The position numbers and the translations under genes are program-made. Positions 52,271 through 59,992 of a DNA stretch of 64,000 nt are shown here, in pieces. Positions within the stretch are counted from its first letter, which is position 1. Every line of letters begins with the position of its first letter. Source of the stretch: Cupriavidus malaysiensis (GTDB taxonomy: Bacteria > Pseudomonadota > Gammaproteobacteria > Burkholderiales > Burkholderiaceae); NCBI RefSeq assembly GCF_001854325.1, contig NZ_CP017754.1, positions 1,922,001 to 1,986,000 of the forward strand, written 5' to 3'. The notes beneath the pieces are model-generated. The model saw nothing but the letters and a program-made list of their open reading frames with translations, was not told the origin of the DNA and searched no databases.

Positions 52271-53089
52271 ATGGCCAACACCTTGGAACCCCACGAGCTT
52301 GAACGCCGACGTGCGATGGTCGAACACATCCACCCGCGATTCCGCCTCGCCAACCAGCTCCACAAAGCGGCACGGACCGGCGACGTCGAACGGGTCCGCG
52401 CGCTGCTGGCCAGCGGGGTCCCGGTCGATGCGGAGAACGCCGTCGGGCTCCCGCCGATATGGTCGGCCGTCCTAGCCTGGTCCGAGGGGCATAGCGACAA
52501 CGACGGGACCGTGCGCGTCCTCGCGGAAGCGGGGGCCGCACTGGACGTGGAATCCTCGCTGGGCTCTGACAACGTCTGCTACGGAGACCTGTTAGCGTTG
52601 GCGCTGTACGAGGCGGGCCCGCACGCGCTGGCCATTCACCGAACGCTCCTCGACGTGGGCTTCCCGGTGGACCGAAGGAACCATGTTAACGAAACGCCGT
52701 TGGACCGCGTGCTGCTCCGGCACCAGGCGTTCGTGGACACCGCCGATGTGACCCGGGGTGTGACTCGGCTGCTGCTGGACCGCGGCGCTGGGGCGAACCA
52801 GGACCAGCAGCAATGGGCCAGCCAGCTCGCCTGGGCGGTGTGGAGCGAAGACCTCGAGGTGGTGCGGTGGCTGCTCGACGCCGGCGCGGATCCGCGGCAT
52901 CCGGACGAGGACGGGCGCAGGGTGGTCGACCATGACCGGCTGTGGGGACCCAGGTACGTGCCGGTGTTGGACCTGGTATGGGAACGGCTGCATGCGCTCG
53001 ACGCCCGGGACAGGGCCATGCTGCGCGCGGTTGCGGACGCTGAGCAGGCGGGACGGGAGGTGCCGACCTTCAGGCGCCGGAGGCTGTAA
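52271..53089 (+). CDS. ankyrin-repeat protein with RRRRL tail, 272 aa
   Basis: Ankyrin units: NQLHKAARTGDVERVRALLASGVPVDAE, VRVLAEAGAALDVE, ALAIHRTLLDVGFPVDRRN, VTRGVTRLLLDRGAGANQ and DLEVVRWLLDAGADPRHPD. The C-terminus (EVPTFRRRRL) has the shared tail. Likely a protein-binding adaptor. It ends the four-gene unit. Confidence 0.85.
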   Translation: MANTLEPHELERRRAMVEHIHPRFRLANQLHKAARTGDVERVRALLASGVPVDAENAVGLPPIWSAVLAWSEGHSDNDGTVRVLAEAGAALDVESSLGSDNVCYGDLLALALYEAGPHALAIHRTLLDVGFPVDRRNHVNETPLDRVLLRHQAFVDTADVTRGVTRLLLDRGAGANQDQQQWASQLAWAVWSEDLEVVRWLLDAGADPRHPDEDGRRVVDHDRLWGPRYVPVLDLVWERLHALDARDRAMLRAVADAEQAGREVPTFRRRRL

Positions 53090-53100
53090 AGCTGGGGCGG

Positions 53101-53250
53101 GTGCCTGGCGGGAACGTCAAAAGCCCCCGGGTCGCATCCGCTCCCAGGGCACAAAACCCGGTGCTGACGCCGAAGGCCCTGGCGGGTAGCAAGGTTCCCC
53201 GCGGCCTGGGCCGAAGGCACCCAACACCGGAGGCGCTTGCGCCGGGTGGG
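53101..53250 (+). repeat. structured intergenic element, copy D
   Basis: Contains GTCAAAAGC and ACCCGGTGCTGACGCCGA (about 53156-53173) and ends in GGCGC-TT-GCGCC. It lies after an ankyrin gene and before the palindrome at 53281, the same position as copies B and C. Confidence 0.55.
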
Positions 53251-53280
53251 GTGTCATGGGGTTGGCCGGACCCCACCAAG

Positions 53281-53359
53281 CCCGTGCCCTGGCACGGATC
53301 CCGTATCACCTCACCGTTCCACCGCCACGACTTGACGGCAGGCCAGGACCCGCTAAATC
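53281..53359 (+). promoter_or_regulatory. GTGCC palindrome plus 16-bp-spacer promoter
   Basis: CCCGTGCCCTGGCACGG (53281-53297), TTGACG (53332-53337), 16 bases ending GGACCCGC, TAAATC (53354-53359). Confidence 0.8.
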
Positions 53360-53400
53360 AGAACGAACGACAACACCGCAGCACTCGAGGAGAGCCAACC

Positions 53401-54996
53401 ATGAGCGTCATCGCACAACGCCTTCGCACGTCCACGTATTTCCTGAACGAACTGCCCGGCAGCGACAAAAGGATCGACATGATCCGGTTCGCGCGGAACG
53501 AGCGAACGGAGGCCGATGATTACCACGCCGGTGACGTCTACGTTGCATCGGACCGCCTGGACCCGCCATGCCCGTCGTGCGGTGCCACCATGGCATACCA
53601 GGAGGAGGACGTGTGGACCTGCGCCGCGTGCGCGGCGGCCCACGGTGAAGCGGTCCTGGCCGGGTCGGCGACGCTCCCGTTCCGCGGAACGGTGAAGCTG
53701 ACCTTCGCCGAACGCGACCGGCTGTTCACGGTCATGGAAGAGCGGCTCAACCGCGAGGTGACACTGGCCGAGGCCAACGCGATGTGGGGCGACTGGAACG
53801 CGCGCCTGCAGGCCTTCGTCCCACCGGCTGCGCCCTTCCAGCGCAAACCGTTCGCGGTGGACCTCCCACCCGAGGCCCGGGCCCAGGTGGACCGCATGGT
53901 GGAGGTGATCGACACCATGTACCCCAAGGGCGATGACCTCGCGGACTTCCTGGCCAACGCCTCGCCGTTGGTCCAGCAGGGGCATGATGCGATGTTCGAC
54001 GCGCTGATCCGGGCCGCTGCGGCCCGGGACGGCATCAGCTCCGGCACGTACGTCACGTTCGGCATCGACGGGACCACCCGGGACGCCACGCCCCTCTGGT
54101 GGAAGCTCTTCAGGCAGGTGGCCGGGGGCGATCCGCGCCAGGCGTTCCGACAACCCAGCCGTCCCGAGACCGTGCGCTTTTACGAACTGGCGAAACCGCT
54201 GGACGTGGCCCATGCCTGGCGCGTGCTGGACATCCTCGCCCACCACCTCCCCGGGTGCGTCACGGTCAACTCGATCCTGGCGCTTCCCAACGGCAAGCGG
54301 GGGTGGGAGAAGCAGGGCGAGGCCGCGCACCACGCCGTCTCAATGGCCTGGGCGGAGCACCGTTTCGTCCAGCAGCTCCACGCCGTCCAGGCCTACCGTG
54401 CGCGGCACCCCCGTCGCCCGTGGCGCACGCACGAGGCGTTCAACCGGTTGTTCAACAGGACCTGGCGCTCCCAGCTCCACGTCCAACGGTTGATCGAGGC
54501 CGGCGCGAATCCAGCACAAACGCGGATCTGCACCAGCCTGCTGGGCTCGGGGCCTCTGCTGACCACCATCATCGAAAAGCCGCACCTCAGCGACAAGAAG
54601 ACCGCGAAACTGGTGGCGTACCTTCTGGCTCACGGCGCGGACGTGAACGAAACGGCTTCCGGCGGCGAAACTGCGCTGACGAACGCTGCAAGCGCGGGAT
54701 ACCTGGCCACCGCCAACGTGCTGATTGCGGCGGGCGCCGACGTGCACCACCAGGACGACACCGCGTGGAGCGCCGGGCACTGGGCAGTCGTGCACGCTCA
54801 CTTCGAACTGTTCGAACGGCTGGTTGCGGCCGGGCTCGACTCCATGCGGGTGATCGGCGACTACGCCCAGGGCCTCTATGGTCTGGAAACACCGACCATC
54901 GAAGCGTACTACCGGGACTACGAAGCCAGGATCCTTCGAGAAGCGGCGGACGAGGCCCCGGCCGCACCGGTGCGCAGCGCACGGCGTCGCCTCTGA
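53401..54996 (+). CDS. Zn-ribbon plus ankyrin protein with RRRL tail, 531 aa
   Basis: Residues 57-90 form a zinc ribbon (CPSCGATMAYQ...WTCAACAAAHGEAV). A long helical middle of unknown fold (about 95-385) follows. Residues about 385-500 are ankyrin units (HVQRLIEAGANPAQ, KLVAYLLAHGADVNETA, ETALTNAASAGYLATANVLI). It ends VRSARRRL. The zinc ribbon has a close single-domain relative in the next gene (55096). Function unknown; the architecture suggests a nucleic-acid or protein adaptor. ATG 53401 follows GGAGAG. Confidence 0.78.
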   Translation: MSVIAQRLRTSTYFLNELPGSDKRIDMIRFARNERTEADDYHAGDVYVASDRLDPPCPSCGATMAYQEEDVWTCAACAAAHGEAVLAGSATLPFRGTVKLTFAERDRLFTVMEERLNREVTLAEANAMWGDWNARLQAFVPPAAPFQRKPFAVDLPPEARAQVDRMVEVIDTMYPKGDDLADFLANASPLVQQGHDAMFDALIRAAAARDGISSGTYVTFGIDGTTRDATPLWWKLFRQVAGGDPRQAFRQPSRPETVRFYELAKPLDVAHAWRVLDILAHHLPGCVTVNSILALPNGKRGWEKQGEAAHHAVSMAWAEHRFVQQLHAVQAYRARHPRRPWRTHEAFNRLFNRTWRSQLHVQRLIEAGANPAQTRICTSLLGSGPLLTTIIEKPHLSDKKTAKLVAYLLAHGADVNETASGGETALTNAASAGYLATANVLIAAGADVHHQDDTAWSAGHWAVVHAHFELFERLVAAGLDSMRVIGDYAQGLYGLETPTIEAYYRDYEARILREAADEAPAAPVRSARRRL

Positions 54997-55018
54997 ACCG
55001 ACGGGTCCGGCTCCCGTG

Positions 55019-55046
55019 TTGACCTGCGCCCAGTACCCGCTACGTT
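55019..55046 (+). promoter_or_regulatory. 16-bp-spacer promoter
   Basis: TTGACC (55019-55024), 16 bases ending GTACCCGC, TACGTT (55041-55046). No palindrome directly upstream. Confidence 0.75.
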
Positions 55047-55095
55047 GAACCCATGCCGCGTCGGCGATCGGCGCTCACCACCAGGAGGATCTTTC

Positions 55096-55299
55096 ATGCG
55101 CTTCAAACCCCATTGCCCGTCCTGCACGGGTCCCGTCGTGTACACCCGCCGGCCCGAGTGCTGGTCCTGCGCCACCTGCGAGGTCGCGTACGGTGAGGCG
55201 GTCCAGGCGGACCGTGATCCTCCCGCGTACACCGGCACCTTCGGCCGCGCCGAATACGAGCGGCAGCGGGCCCAGGCCACGGCACAGCACAAGGCCTGA
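55096..55299 (+). CDS. small Zn-ribbon protein, 67 aa
   Basis: CPSCTGPVVYT...CWSCATCEVAYGEAV matches the zinc ribbon of the 531-aa protein upstream, including the GEAV that follows the last Cys pair. The rest is polar. AGGAGGA precedes the ATG. It could regulate or compete with the larger protein. Confidence 0.7.
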   Translation: MRFKPHCPSCTGPVVYTRRPECWSCATCEVAYGEAVQADRDPPAYTGTFGRAEYERQRAQATAQHKA

Positions 55300-55331
55300 C
55301 CAGGCCCGACACCATCCCGGCTGGGGCACGT

Positions 55332-55376
55332 CCGTGCCCTGGCACATCTCCAAGGCCCCACCCGAGGGGCCTTTCC
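55332..55376 (+). terminator. GTGCC palindrome followed by intrinsic terminator
   Basis: CCGTGCCCTGGCAC (55332-55345), then a separate, standard terminator AAGGCCCC-ACCCG-AGGGGCCTT followed by TCC (55352-55376). A distinct terminator next to the palindrome argues that the palindrome is not itself the terminator. Confidence 0.72.
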
Positions 55377-55389
55377 TCATCTGAACCGT

Positions 55390-55705
55390 CCAGCGTCGCG
55401 TTGCTCCGATGCGCACGGGCAACAGCGCCCGTGTCGTGGTGCTGATGCTGTGGGAATCGTCGTGACCGTGCCGCCTGGCCCCGTCGTTCACCCCGTTGCG
55501 TGTTCCCCGGTCCGCCTCTTCTTCGACGCGTAGCTCCGCCCGTACACCGCGCAAGGGTTCGCTTCGCCAGGTCCTCACCCGGTCCCTCCCTCTGATCGGG
55601 CATGCGGCCTCCGGTCCTGCCCCTGCACGTTGCCCTGGGCCTCGCTGACCCCGCGTCGAGGCGGCTCCAGCGAACACGGCAACAACGACGAGGAAGGGCA
55701 GAACC
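55390..55705 (+). promoter_or_regulatory. long GC-rich leader, second copy
   Basis: About 315 bases without a convincing gene. Blocks GTCCTCACCCG, GCGGCCTCCGG, CGTACACCG and GACGAGG before the ATG recur in the leader of the LPD29-like gene at 46004 in the same order. Probably promoter plus structured 5'UTR. Confidence 0.45.
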
Positions 55706-55894
55706 ATGAGCACGATCACCACCCGCACCACCAGCACCCCGAACAACAACGTCGCGGCGTTCCCCCGCACCCCCGAGGCTCACCAGCGAACAGCAGGGGA
55801 AGGCGACACCAAGGAGGTGGTGCTCAACGGCGCGCGAATCCTCATGCGCTTCACCGACGGGCAGTGGTGGAACGTCCGCGTGAGCAACGCCTGA
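55706..55894 (+). CDS. small hypothetical protein, 62 aa
   Basis: Thr-rich N-terminus and a short strand-rich C-terminus (EVVLNGARILMRFTDGQWWNV). The start is preceded by GAGGAAGGG. No family was recognised. It is the first gene after the long leader. Confidence 0.6.
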   Translation: MSTITTRTTSTPNNNVAAFPRTPEAHQRTAGEGDTKEVVLNGARILMRFTDGQWWNVRVSNA

Positions 55895-55962
55895 CCCACA
55901 ACCCGAACCGCAGGGCCCTGGGGCTAGGGCCTGCATCACAACCGAAACACAGGAGATCAACG

Positions 55963-56193
55963 ATGGCTTACTTTCTTCGCACGGGCGACGACTACCTCGA
56001 CCAGGCCGTGAAATACAGCTCCAAGGCCGGCGCGGTCGCGGCGTTCCGCGAAACGTCCGACGAGCTGGACCGCTACGGCCAGTCGATCACGGCCTCCCTC
56101 CACATCGCGGACACCCTGGACGAGGTGGTGGAGTACCCGGACTTCGTTCTGGAGCGTGGCCCCCGCGGTGGCATCAAGGGCGAACGCGCGTAA
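55963..56193 (+). CDS. small hypothetical protein, 76 aa
   Basis: Soluble and acidic, with YLDQAVKYSSKAGAVAAFRE followed by a strand (SITASLHIADTLDEV). The ending (VLERGPRGGIKGERA) resembles small proteins encoded by plasmids and phages, of unknown role. AGGAGA precedes the ATG. Confidence 0.62.
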   Translation: MAYFLRTGDDYLDQAVKYSSKAGAVAAFRETSDELDRYGQSITASLHIADTLDEVVEYPDFVLERGPRGGIKGERA

Positions 56194-56359
56194 CGATCCT
56201 AGGGACCATCTGATCAGATGCCGTGGTCTCAAGCCAGCCTCGGGGGCGTCGTCCAACCCGCGCGGGCGGCCTGGCGGAATGCTCTCGAGCTACTTTTCCA
56301 AGGCATTCTTCGGCTAACATTAACCTTTCGTTTAACCACAAAAATCAAGCGAGGACCAG

Positions 56360-57094
56360 ATGGAGCATTTTCGAAAACCGTTCTTTCAAAGTCAGGACAC
56401 GTGGCTTGAAACTCAATACACAGAGGGTGTCCTTGCACTTCAGAGCGGTGACTTCCAAACTGCCAACGAAAGGTTCGGTACGGCTGCTGCGGGCGGCCAC
56501 GTGTCTGCGATGTACAACATGTCGATGTTGAACGGTGCAGGGTGCATGAGCCCTTACAACCTAGATCTCGCGATCGACTGCTATTACAAAGCCGCGCAAG
56601 GTGGCCATCCTACGGCAAAGGAAAGTCTGTGGCTTCTCGAGGCCGCTGACCGAGGTGGATTCGGTACGCAGAACTTGGCGAAGTATGCTGAGGCGTGGCG
56701 AAACGACGGGGTTCCTTTGCATCCGATGACTATGATGTGTGCTGCACGCTTGTATGACGTGTTATGTACAAAGTATGGCGCCGCTCGCGACGTGATCGCG
56801 TACGAACTTGACGCTGCAAGTACCAGCGACAACCCGGCGGTGCTTGCTTTCGTCGACCGGACCGGAATCGCATCTTCCTTCTTTGAGAATGGGATGAATC
56901 GGCTGATCGCTGGTTCCGCTGCGGACCAGATTACCGATGGGCTGAATCAGCTCTGGTTTGGAATGAGAAAATCCGGGTTGACCGAAGAAATAGCGCTTAT
57001 GGGGCGTTGCACGATCGTTGGCCACCTTGTCAGCAAATCGCCGTACGGCTCGACCGCGAGACCACTACTCGGTGTACACGACTTTTTCGCATAA
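56360..57094 (+). CDS. Sel1/TPR-like repeat protein, 244 aa
   Basis: Sel1-type units are visible: ALQSGDFQTANERFGTAAAG, GHVSAMYNMSMLNGAGC, LDLAIDCYYKAAQGGHPTAK. The second half is helical and unfamiliar. Base composition is clearly more AT-rich than the neighbours, pointing to separate acquisition. The leader (56290-56359) is AT-rich and holds a plausible promoter. Sel1 arrays bind proteins; partner unknown. Confidence 0.72.
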   Translation: MEHFRKPFFQSQDTWLETQYTEGVLALQSGDFQTANERFGTAAAGGHVSAMYNMSMLNGAGCMSPYNLDLAIDCYYKAAQGGHPTAKESLWLLEAADRGGFGTQNLAKYAEAWRNDGVPLHPMTMMCAARLYDVLCTKYGAARDVIAYELDAASTSDNPAVLAFVDRTGIASSFFENGMNRLIAGSAADQITDGLNQLWFGMRKSGLTEEIALMGRCTIVGHLVSKSPYGSTARPLLGVHDFFA

Positions 57095-57204
57095 CCCAGC
57101 GACGACCAACGGTGATGCTTCGGGGACCATTGTGGGCGTGGTGCATCACCTTCCCCGTGGTTCAGCTTTGGGGTGCCGAGGGACACGCTGGGTCTCACCA
57201 GCGT

Positions 57205-57894
57205 TTACGCGGGCGCTGCTGGCCCCCGGTTCCTGCTGCGCAGGTGCTCGAGGAAGTCGGCGAACGTGAACTTGCCCGCCGCGATGGCGGCCTGGAATCG
57301 CTGCCCCCATTCGGCGATGGCCACCCGCTCCTCGGGGGTCATCCCGTCGCGCCAGGCTTGCCATTCCCGTTCGCTTTCCGCGGCCAGGCGCGCGTCCTCC
57401 TCGGCCTGCCAGACCTGGTGGGCCGCATCGTCGCGGGCACGCTGCTCGGCCATGTCCCGCAGCATGCGGTTCCACGCTTCGAGCATCAGCTCGCGGTGGC
57501 GCTTGAACGACGGCAGCGGGGCGGGCCAGGGCACCCGTCCGGGGGTGTTCGAACGCATGGTACTCAGCTCACGCAGGACCTCCGCCTCGACGTCGGCCAG
57601 GCGGTGCTCGGCGGCGGCCAGCTCGTCGTACTTGCGGGGCAGGTTGCGCATGCGGTAGTCCAGCTCCTCCTGCTGCCGTTCGATGCGGGTCTGCACCGGG
57701 TACGAGTCGACCCCGTTGTTCCCGTACCGCTTGCTCGCGTAACCGTGCGGGTCCGTCTCGAACTCGGTCAGCTCTTTCGTGCTGCTTTTGATGCGACGGT
57801 CATAGTCGATGATCGAATCGCGGGCGCTGGTGACCTTGTTCTGCGCGGCGACGATGCGCGAGGCCAGGCGTTTCGGAAGAGGTGGGCGTTCCAT
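57205..57894 (-). CDS. coiled-coil hypothetical protein, 229 aa
   Basis: A long charged helical region (about 10-105: LASRIVAAQNKVTSARDSII, QTRIERQQEELDYRMRNL, DELAAAEHRLADVEAEVL) is predicted coiled-coil. The C-terminal part has TPEERVAIAEWGQRFQAAI and FADFLEHLRSRNRGPAAPA. Its 5' end lies next to structured element H. The family is unknown. Confidence 0.65.
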   Translation of the reverse strand: MERPPLPKRLASRIVAAQNKVTSARDSIIDYDRRIKSSTKELTEFETDPHGYASKRYGNNGVDSYPVQTRIERQQEELDYRMRNLPRKYDELAAAEHRLADVEAEVLRELSTMRSNTPGRVPWPAPLPSFKRHRELMLEAWNRMLRDMAEQRARDDAAHQVWQAEEDARLAAESEREWQAWRDGMTPEERVAIAEWGQRFQAAIAAGKFTFADFLEHLRSRNRGPAAPA

Positions 57895-57949
57895 CGTTGG
57901 GCGTGCATGGGTCGGTGGTGCTGGACATGCTACACGACGCGAGGTTGCG

Positions 57950-58149
57950 GTCGTGCTGGGACCCGGTGCAACACCGCCGGGGCCGGAGGCCCGGCACTCG
58001 AACACCAACACCAGGACACAGGCACCCCGAACGGCGCCGGGGGCAGGGAGCGGGGCGGTGGCCAGGGGTGGAAGGGCGATCCGTTGGCGCGAGCGATGGC
58101 CCGGAGGGACCGGGGTTGCTGCGGGCGCGGATGCGGCCGTGTTTGCGGT
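57950..58149 (+). repeat. structured intergenic element, copy H
   Basis: Contains ACCCGGTGCAACACCGCC and GGGGCCGGAGGC (57961-57990), matching the core of copy C, and AGCGATGGCCCGGAGGG (58096-58112), shared with element J at 40108. Ends just before the palindrome at 58150. Confidence 0.55.
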
Positions 58150-58310
58150 TTAAGGTGTGCATGGGCACACCTTAAATGATGGCTATAGCGAGGCGTATCT
58201 CGATAGAAAACGATTCCGGGAATGGTGTCGTAGCCCCTTGCTTAAGTATCTCGGTACGAGATGATGAGTATGTAGGCAGCGCGATCGACGCAACGCCAAA
58301 TCCCAACCCC
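58150..58310 (+). promoter_or_regulatory. third promoter type, copy 1 (palindrome plus 115-bp repeat)
   Basis: Near-perfect palindrome TTAAGGTGTGC / GGCACACCTTAA (58151-58175). Then a repeat shared with 60012-60130: CTATAGCG, TCGATAGAAAACGATTCCGG, GAATGGTGTCGTAG, CCCCTTGCTT and TGTAGGCAGCGCGATCGACG. This is the leader and promoter of the LPD29-like gene at 58323. Confidence 0.72.
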
Positions 58311-58322
58311 AAGGAGTTCACC

Positions 58323-58844
58323 ATGATCCACCTGTCCCGCAACGAAACCCTGGCTCTGGTTCGCAAAGCCCTTCGCGAAGCCTTCCCGGAAACCTCGTTC
58401 ACCCTGCAACCGTCGCGCTCGAAGATCACCGAGCACGGTTGCGACAAGACGGTGTTCGTTAAATGGACCGATGGCCCGAACTCTTCGCAGGTCTTCGAGG
58501 TCATCGCGCGGTTCGAGGATCGAAAGCAAGTCTGGGATCAACCAAAGCCGTGGGACGACAACGCCAAGGTTCACCATCTTCTCGACGGTCACGCTGTGCG
58601 ATTCGACCTGTCACGGTTCGGTTACAAACGTGAACTGAGCCAAGGGAGCTGGGACGTCATGGTGGCGAACGGGCGTCTGAACCCGACGCTCTACACGACC
58701 GAAGCCGCGCAAGGCGCCCCGTCGACCCAACGCGTGAAACATGTCGGCAAGGGCACCTGGGAACGTCAGGAACTGCTCGACCTGGCCGCCGCCGCGATGG
58801 CCGCCAACGGCCCCGCACCGACCCGGATCCGCGCACGGATGTAA
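58323..58844 (+). CDS. LPD29-like protein, 173 aa
   Basis: Residues 5-60 (NETLALVRKALREAFPETSF...TVFVKWTDGPNSSQVFEV) match the same LPD29 module as the gene at 46004; the last 110 residues differ and end TRIRARM. CAAGGAG precedes the ATG. It is first in a two-gene unit, separated from the next gene by a GNRA hairpin. Confidence 0.66.
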   Translation: MIHLSRNETLALVRKALREAFPETSFTLQPSRSKITEHGCDKTVFVKWTDGPNSSQVFEVIARFEDRKQVWDQPKPWDDNAKVHHLLDGHAVRFDLSRFGYKRELSQGSWDVMVANGRLNPTLYTTEAAQGAPSTQRVKHVGKGTWERQELLDLAAAAMAANGPAPTRIRARM

Positions 58845-58875
58845 TCGCACCTCGCCCACAACGCTGCACCCTGGG

Positions 58876-58893
58876 CCCGCGGAAACGCGGGTT
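58876..58893 (+). terminator. GNRA-loop hairpin (weak terminator/attenuator)
   Basis: CCCGCG-GAAA-CGCGGG followed by only TT, between the genes at 58323 and 58936. Likely partial termination or mRNA stabilisation. Confidence 0.55.
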
Positions 58894-58935
58894 CGGCCGT
58901 ACAGGGCACCCATGCCCATCCGTCCGGAGCATCCC

Positions 58936-59586
58936 ATGAGCACCACCCCGTCCACGGTCCTCGCGACCACGCAGGCCCTGACCGCTACCCAGCGCAAGGT
59001 GGAGGCGGCCCGGGCCGCGCTCCTGCAGTTCGACGAGCAGTTCCAGCGCGAGCAGCAGCACCGGGCGCGCGTCATCAACGCGGTGCGGACCTTCGACGCC
59101 CTCATGGTCCTGCGACTGCTCGAAGGTGGGCCGGAGGACGACGGCCACGTCCGCCCGGGGGCGCCCGCTCCGAAGCGATTCGAACTGGGCTATCAGACGC
59201 CGGCCGTCGACCTCGCGGGGGCCGTGGGTGTCGCGGAAGAGGTGCAGGCCTGGCGCGCGGTGACCCCGAAGGCCAGCGTCGTGCGTGCAGAGCTGGACGG
59301 TCTGCTGGTGGAGCTGGTCGATGCCCTCGGCGAAAAGGACCCGTTCGACGGCCGGTTCTACGTTCCGCACGTCCTGGGGACCGCGCACCTGCTGGTGTCC
59401 GTCGGGTGCCGTGACCGCGTGGTGGACGGCGTCCCGTTGCGCGACCTGCTGCATCAGGCCTGGCGCTACAAGCAACGGAAGGACGATGCCAATGTGGTGC
59501 AGGCGGTGCTGGACCGATGGCTCAAACCGCCGCGCAAGCAGCGTGCGAAACCCGACACCCGCGCCAACACCAACCCGGGGGCCTAG
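58936..59586 (+). CDS. hypothetical protein, 216 aa
   Basis: An N-terminal charged helix (TATQRKVEAARAALLQFDEQ) is followed by a region with LLEGGPEDDG and, further on, VLGTAHLLVSVGCRDRVVDG, with a basic C-terminus (LDRWLKPPRKQRAKPD). No family was recognised. Second gene of the LPD29 unit. Confidence 0.64.
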   Translation: MSTTPSTVLATTQALTATQRKVEAARAALLQFDEQFQREQQHRARVINAVRTFDALMVLRLLEGGPEDDGHVRPGAPAPKRFELGYQTPAVDLAGAVGVAEEVQAWRAVTPKASVVRAELDGLLVELVDALGEKDPFDGRFYVPHVLGTAHLLVSVGCRDRVVDGVPLRDLLHQAWRYKQRKDDANVVQAVLDRWLKPPRKQRAKPDTRANTNPGA

Positions 59587-59992
59587 CGGCCCAGGGCAGG
59601 TCAAAGGCAACATCCCCGGGCCCCGCGCAGCGGACATGGCCGGGCCCCTTGTCCGGGCAGCAGGGGCATGCTGTCCGGGTGCTCCTCACTGCAGGCCTGG
59701 ACACCGTCCACCACGGCGAGGTCCGCCCGGCCTGGGCCAGCAGATCCAATGTCCGGGCTGTCCAGGTGTCCGGGCAGAAAAGCTCTGGTGTTGCGCGGAA
59801 CGGCACGACGGTTCCTCGACCACCGACGGGCCACCCTCGACAACGGTAATCCGCTGTACCACCTGGACACCTGGACAAAACAAGAAGAACCCCAGCAGCG
59901 CCGGGCACCAGACCATGTCCAAGGTCATGCTCGAACACCTGGGCCAGGGCCTGGACCGGCGTCGGATGAGCCCGGTCAGACCCACGTTAATC
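59587..59992. repeat. intergenic stretch with TGTCCGGG repeats and a 13-bp inverted repeat
   Basis: Begins like elements F/G (GGTCAAAGG, CCCGCGCAGCGGA). TGTCCGGG recurs at about 59650, 59672, 59750 and 59768. TGTCCAGGTGTCC (59759-59771) pairs perfectly with GGACACCTGGACA (59865-59877), 93 bases apart. No convincing gene; candidate structured RNA or protein-binding array. Confidence 0.5.

Noticed and set aside
55706..56193. The two small genes as a toxin-antitoxin pair
   Set aside because: They are 68 bases apart with separate ribosome sites and neither resembles a known toxin or antitoxin.
25441..58149. Structured elements as integron attC sites
   Set aside because: No integrase is in the window and the copies lack the 7-bp core sites (GTTRRRY and its partner) expected at attC ends.
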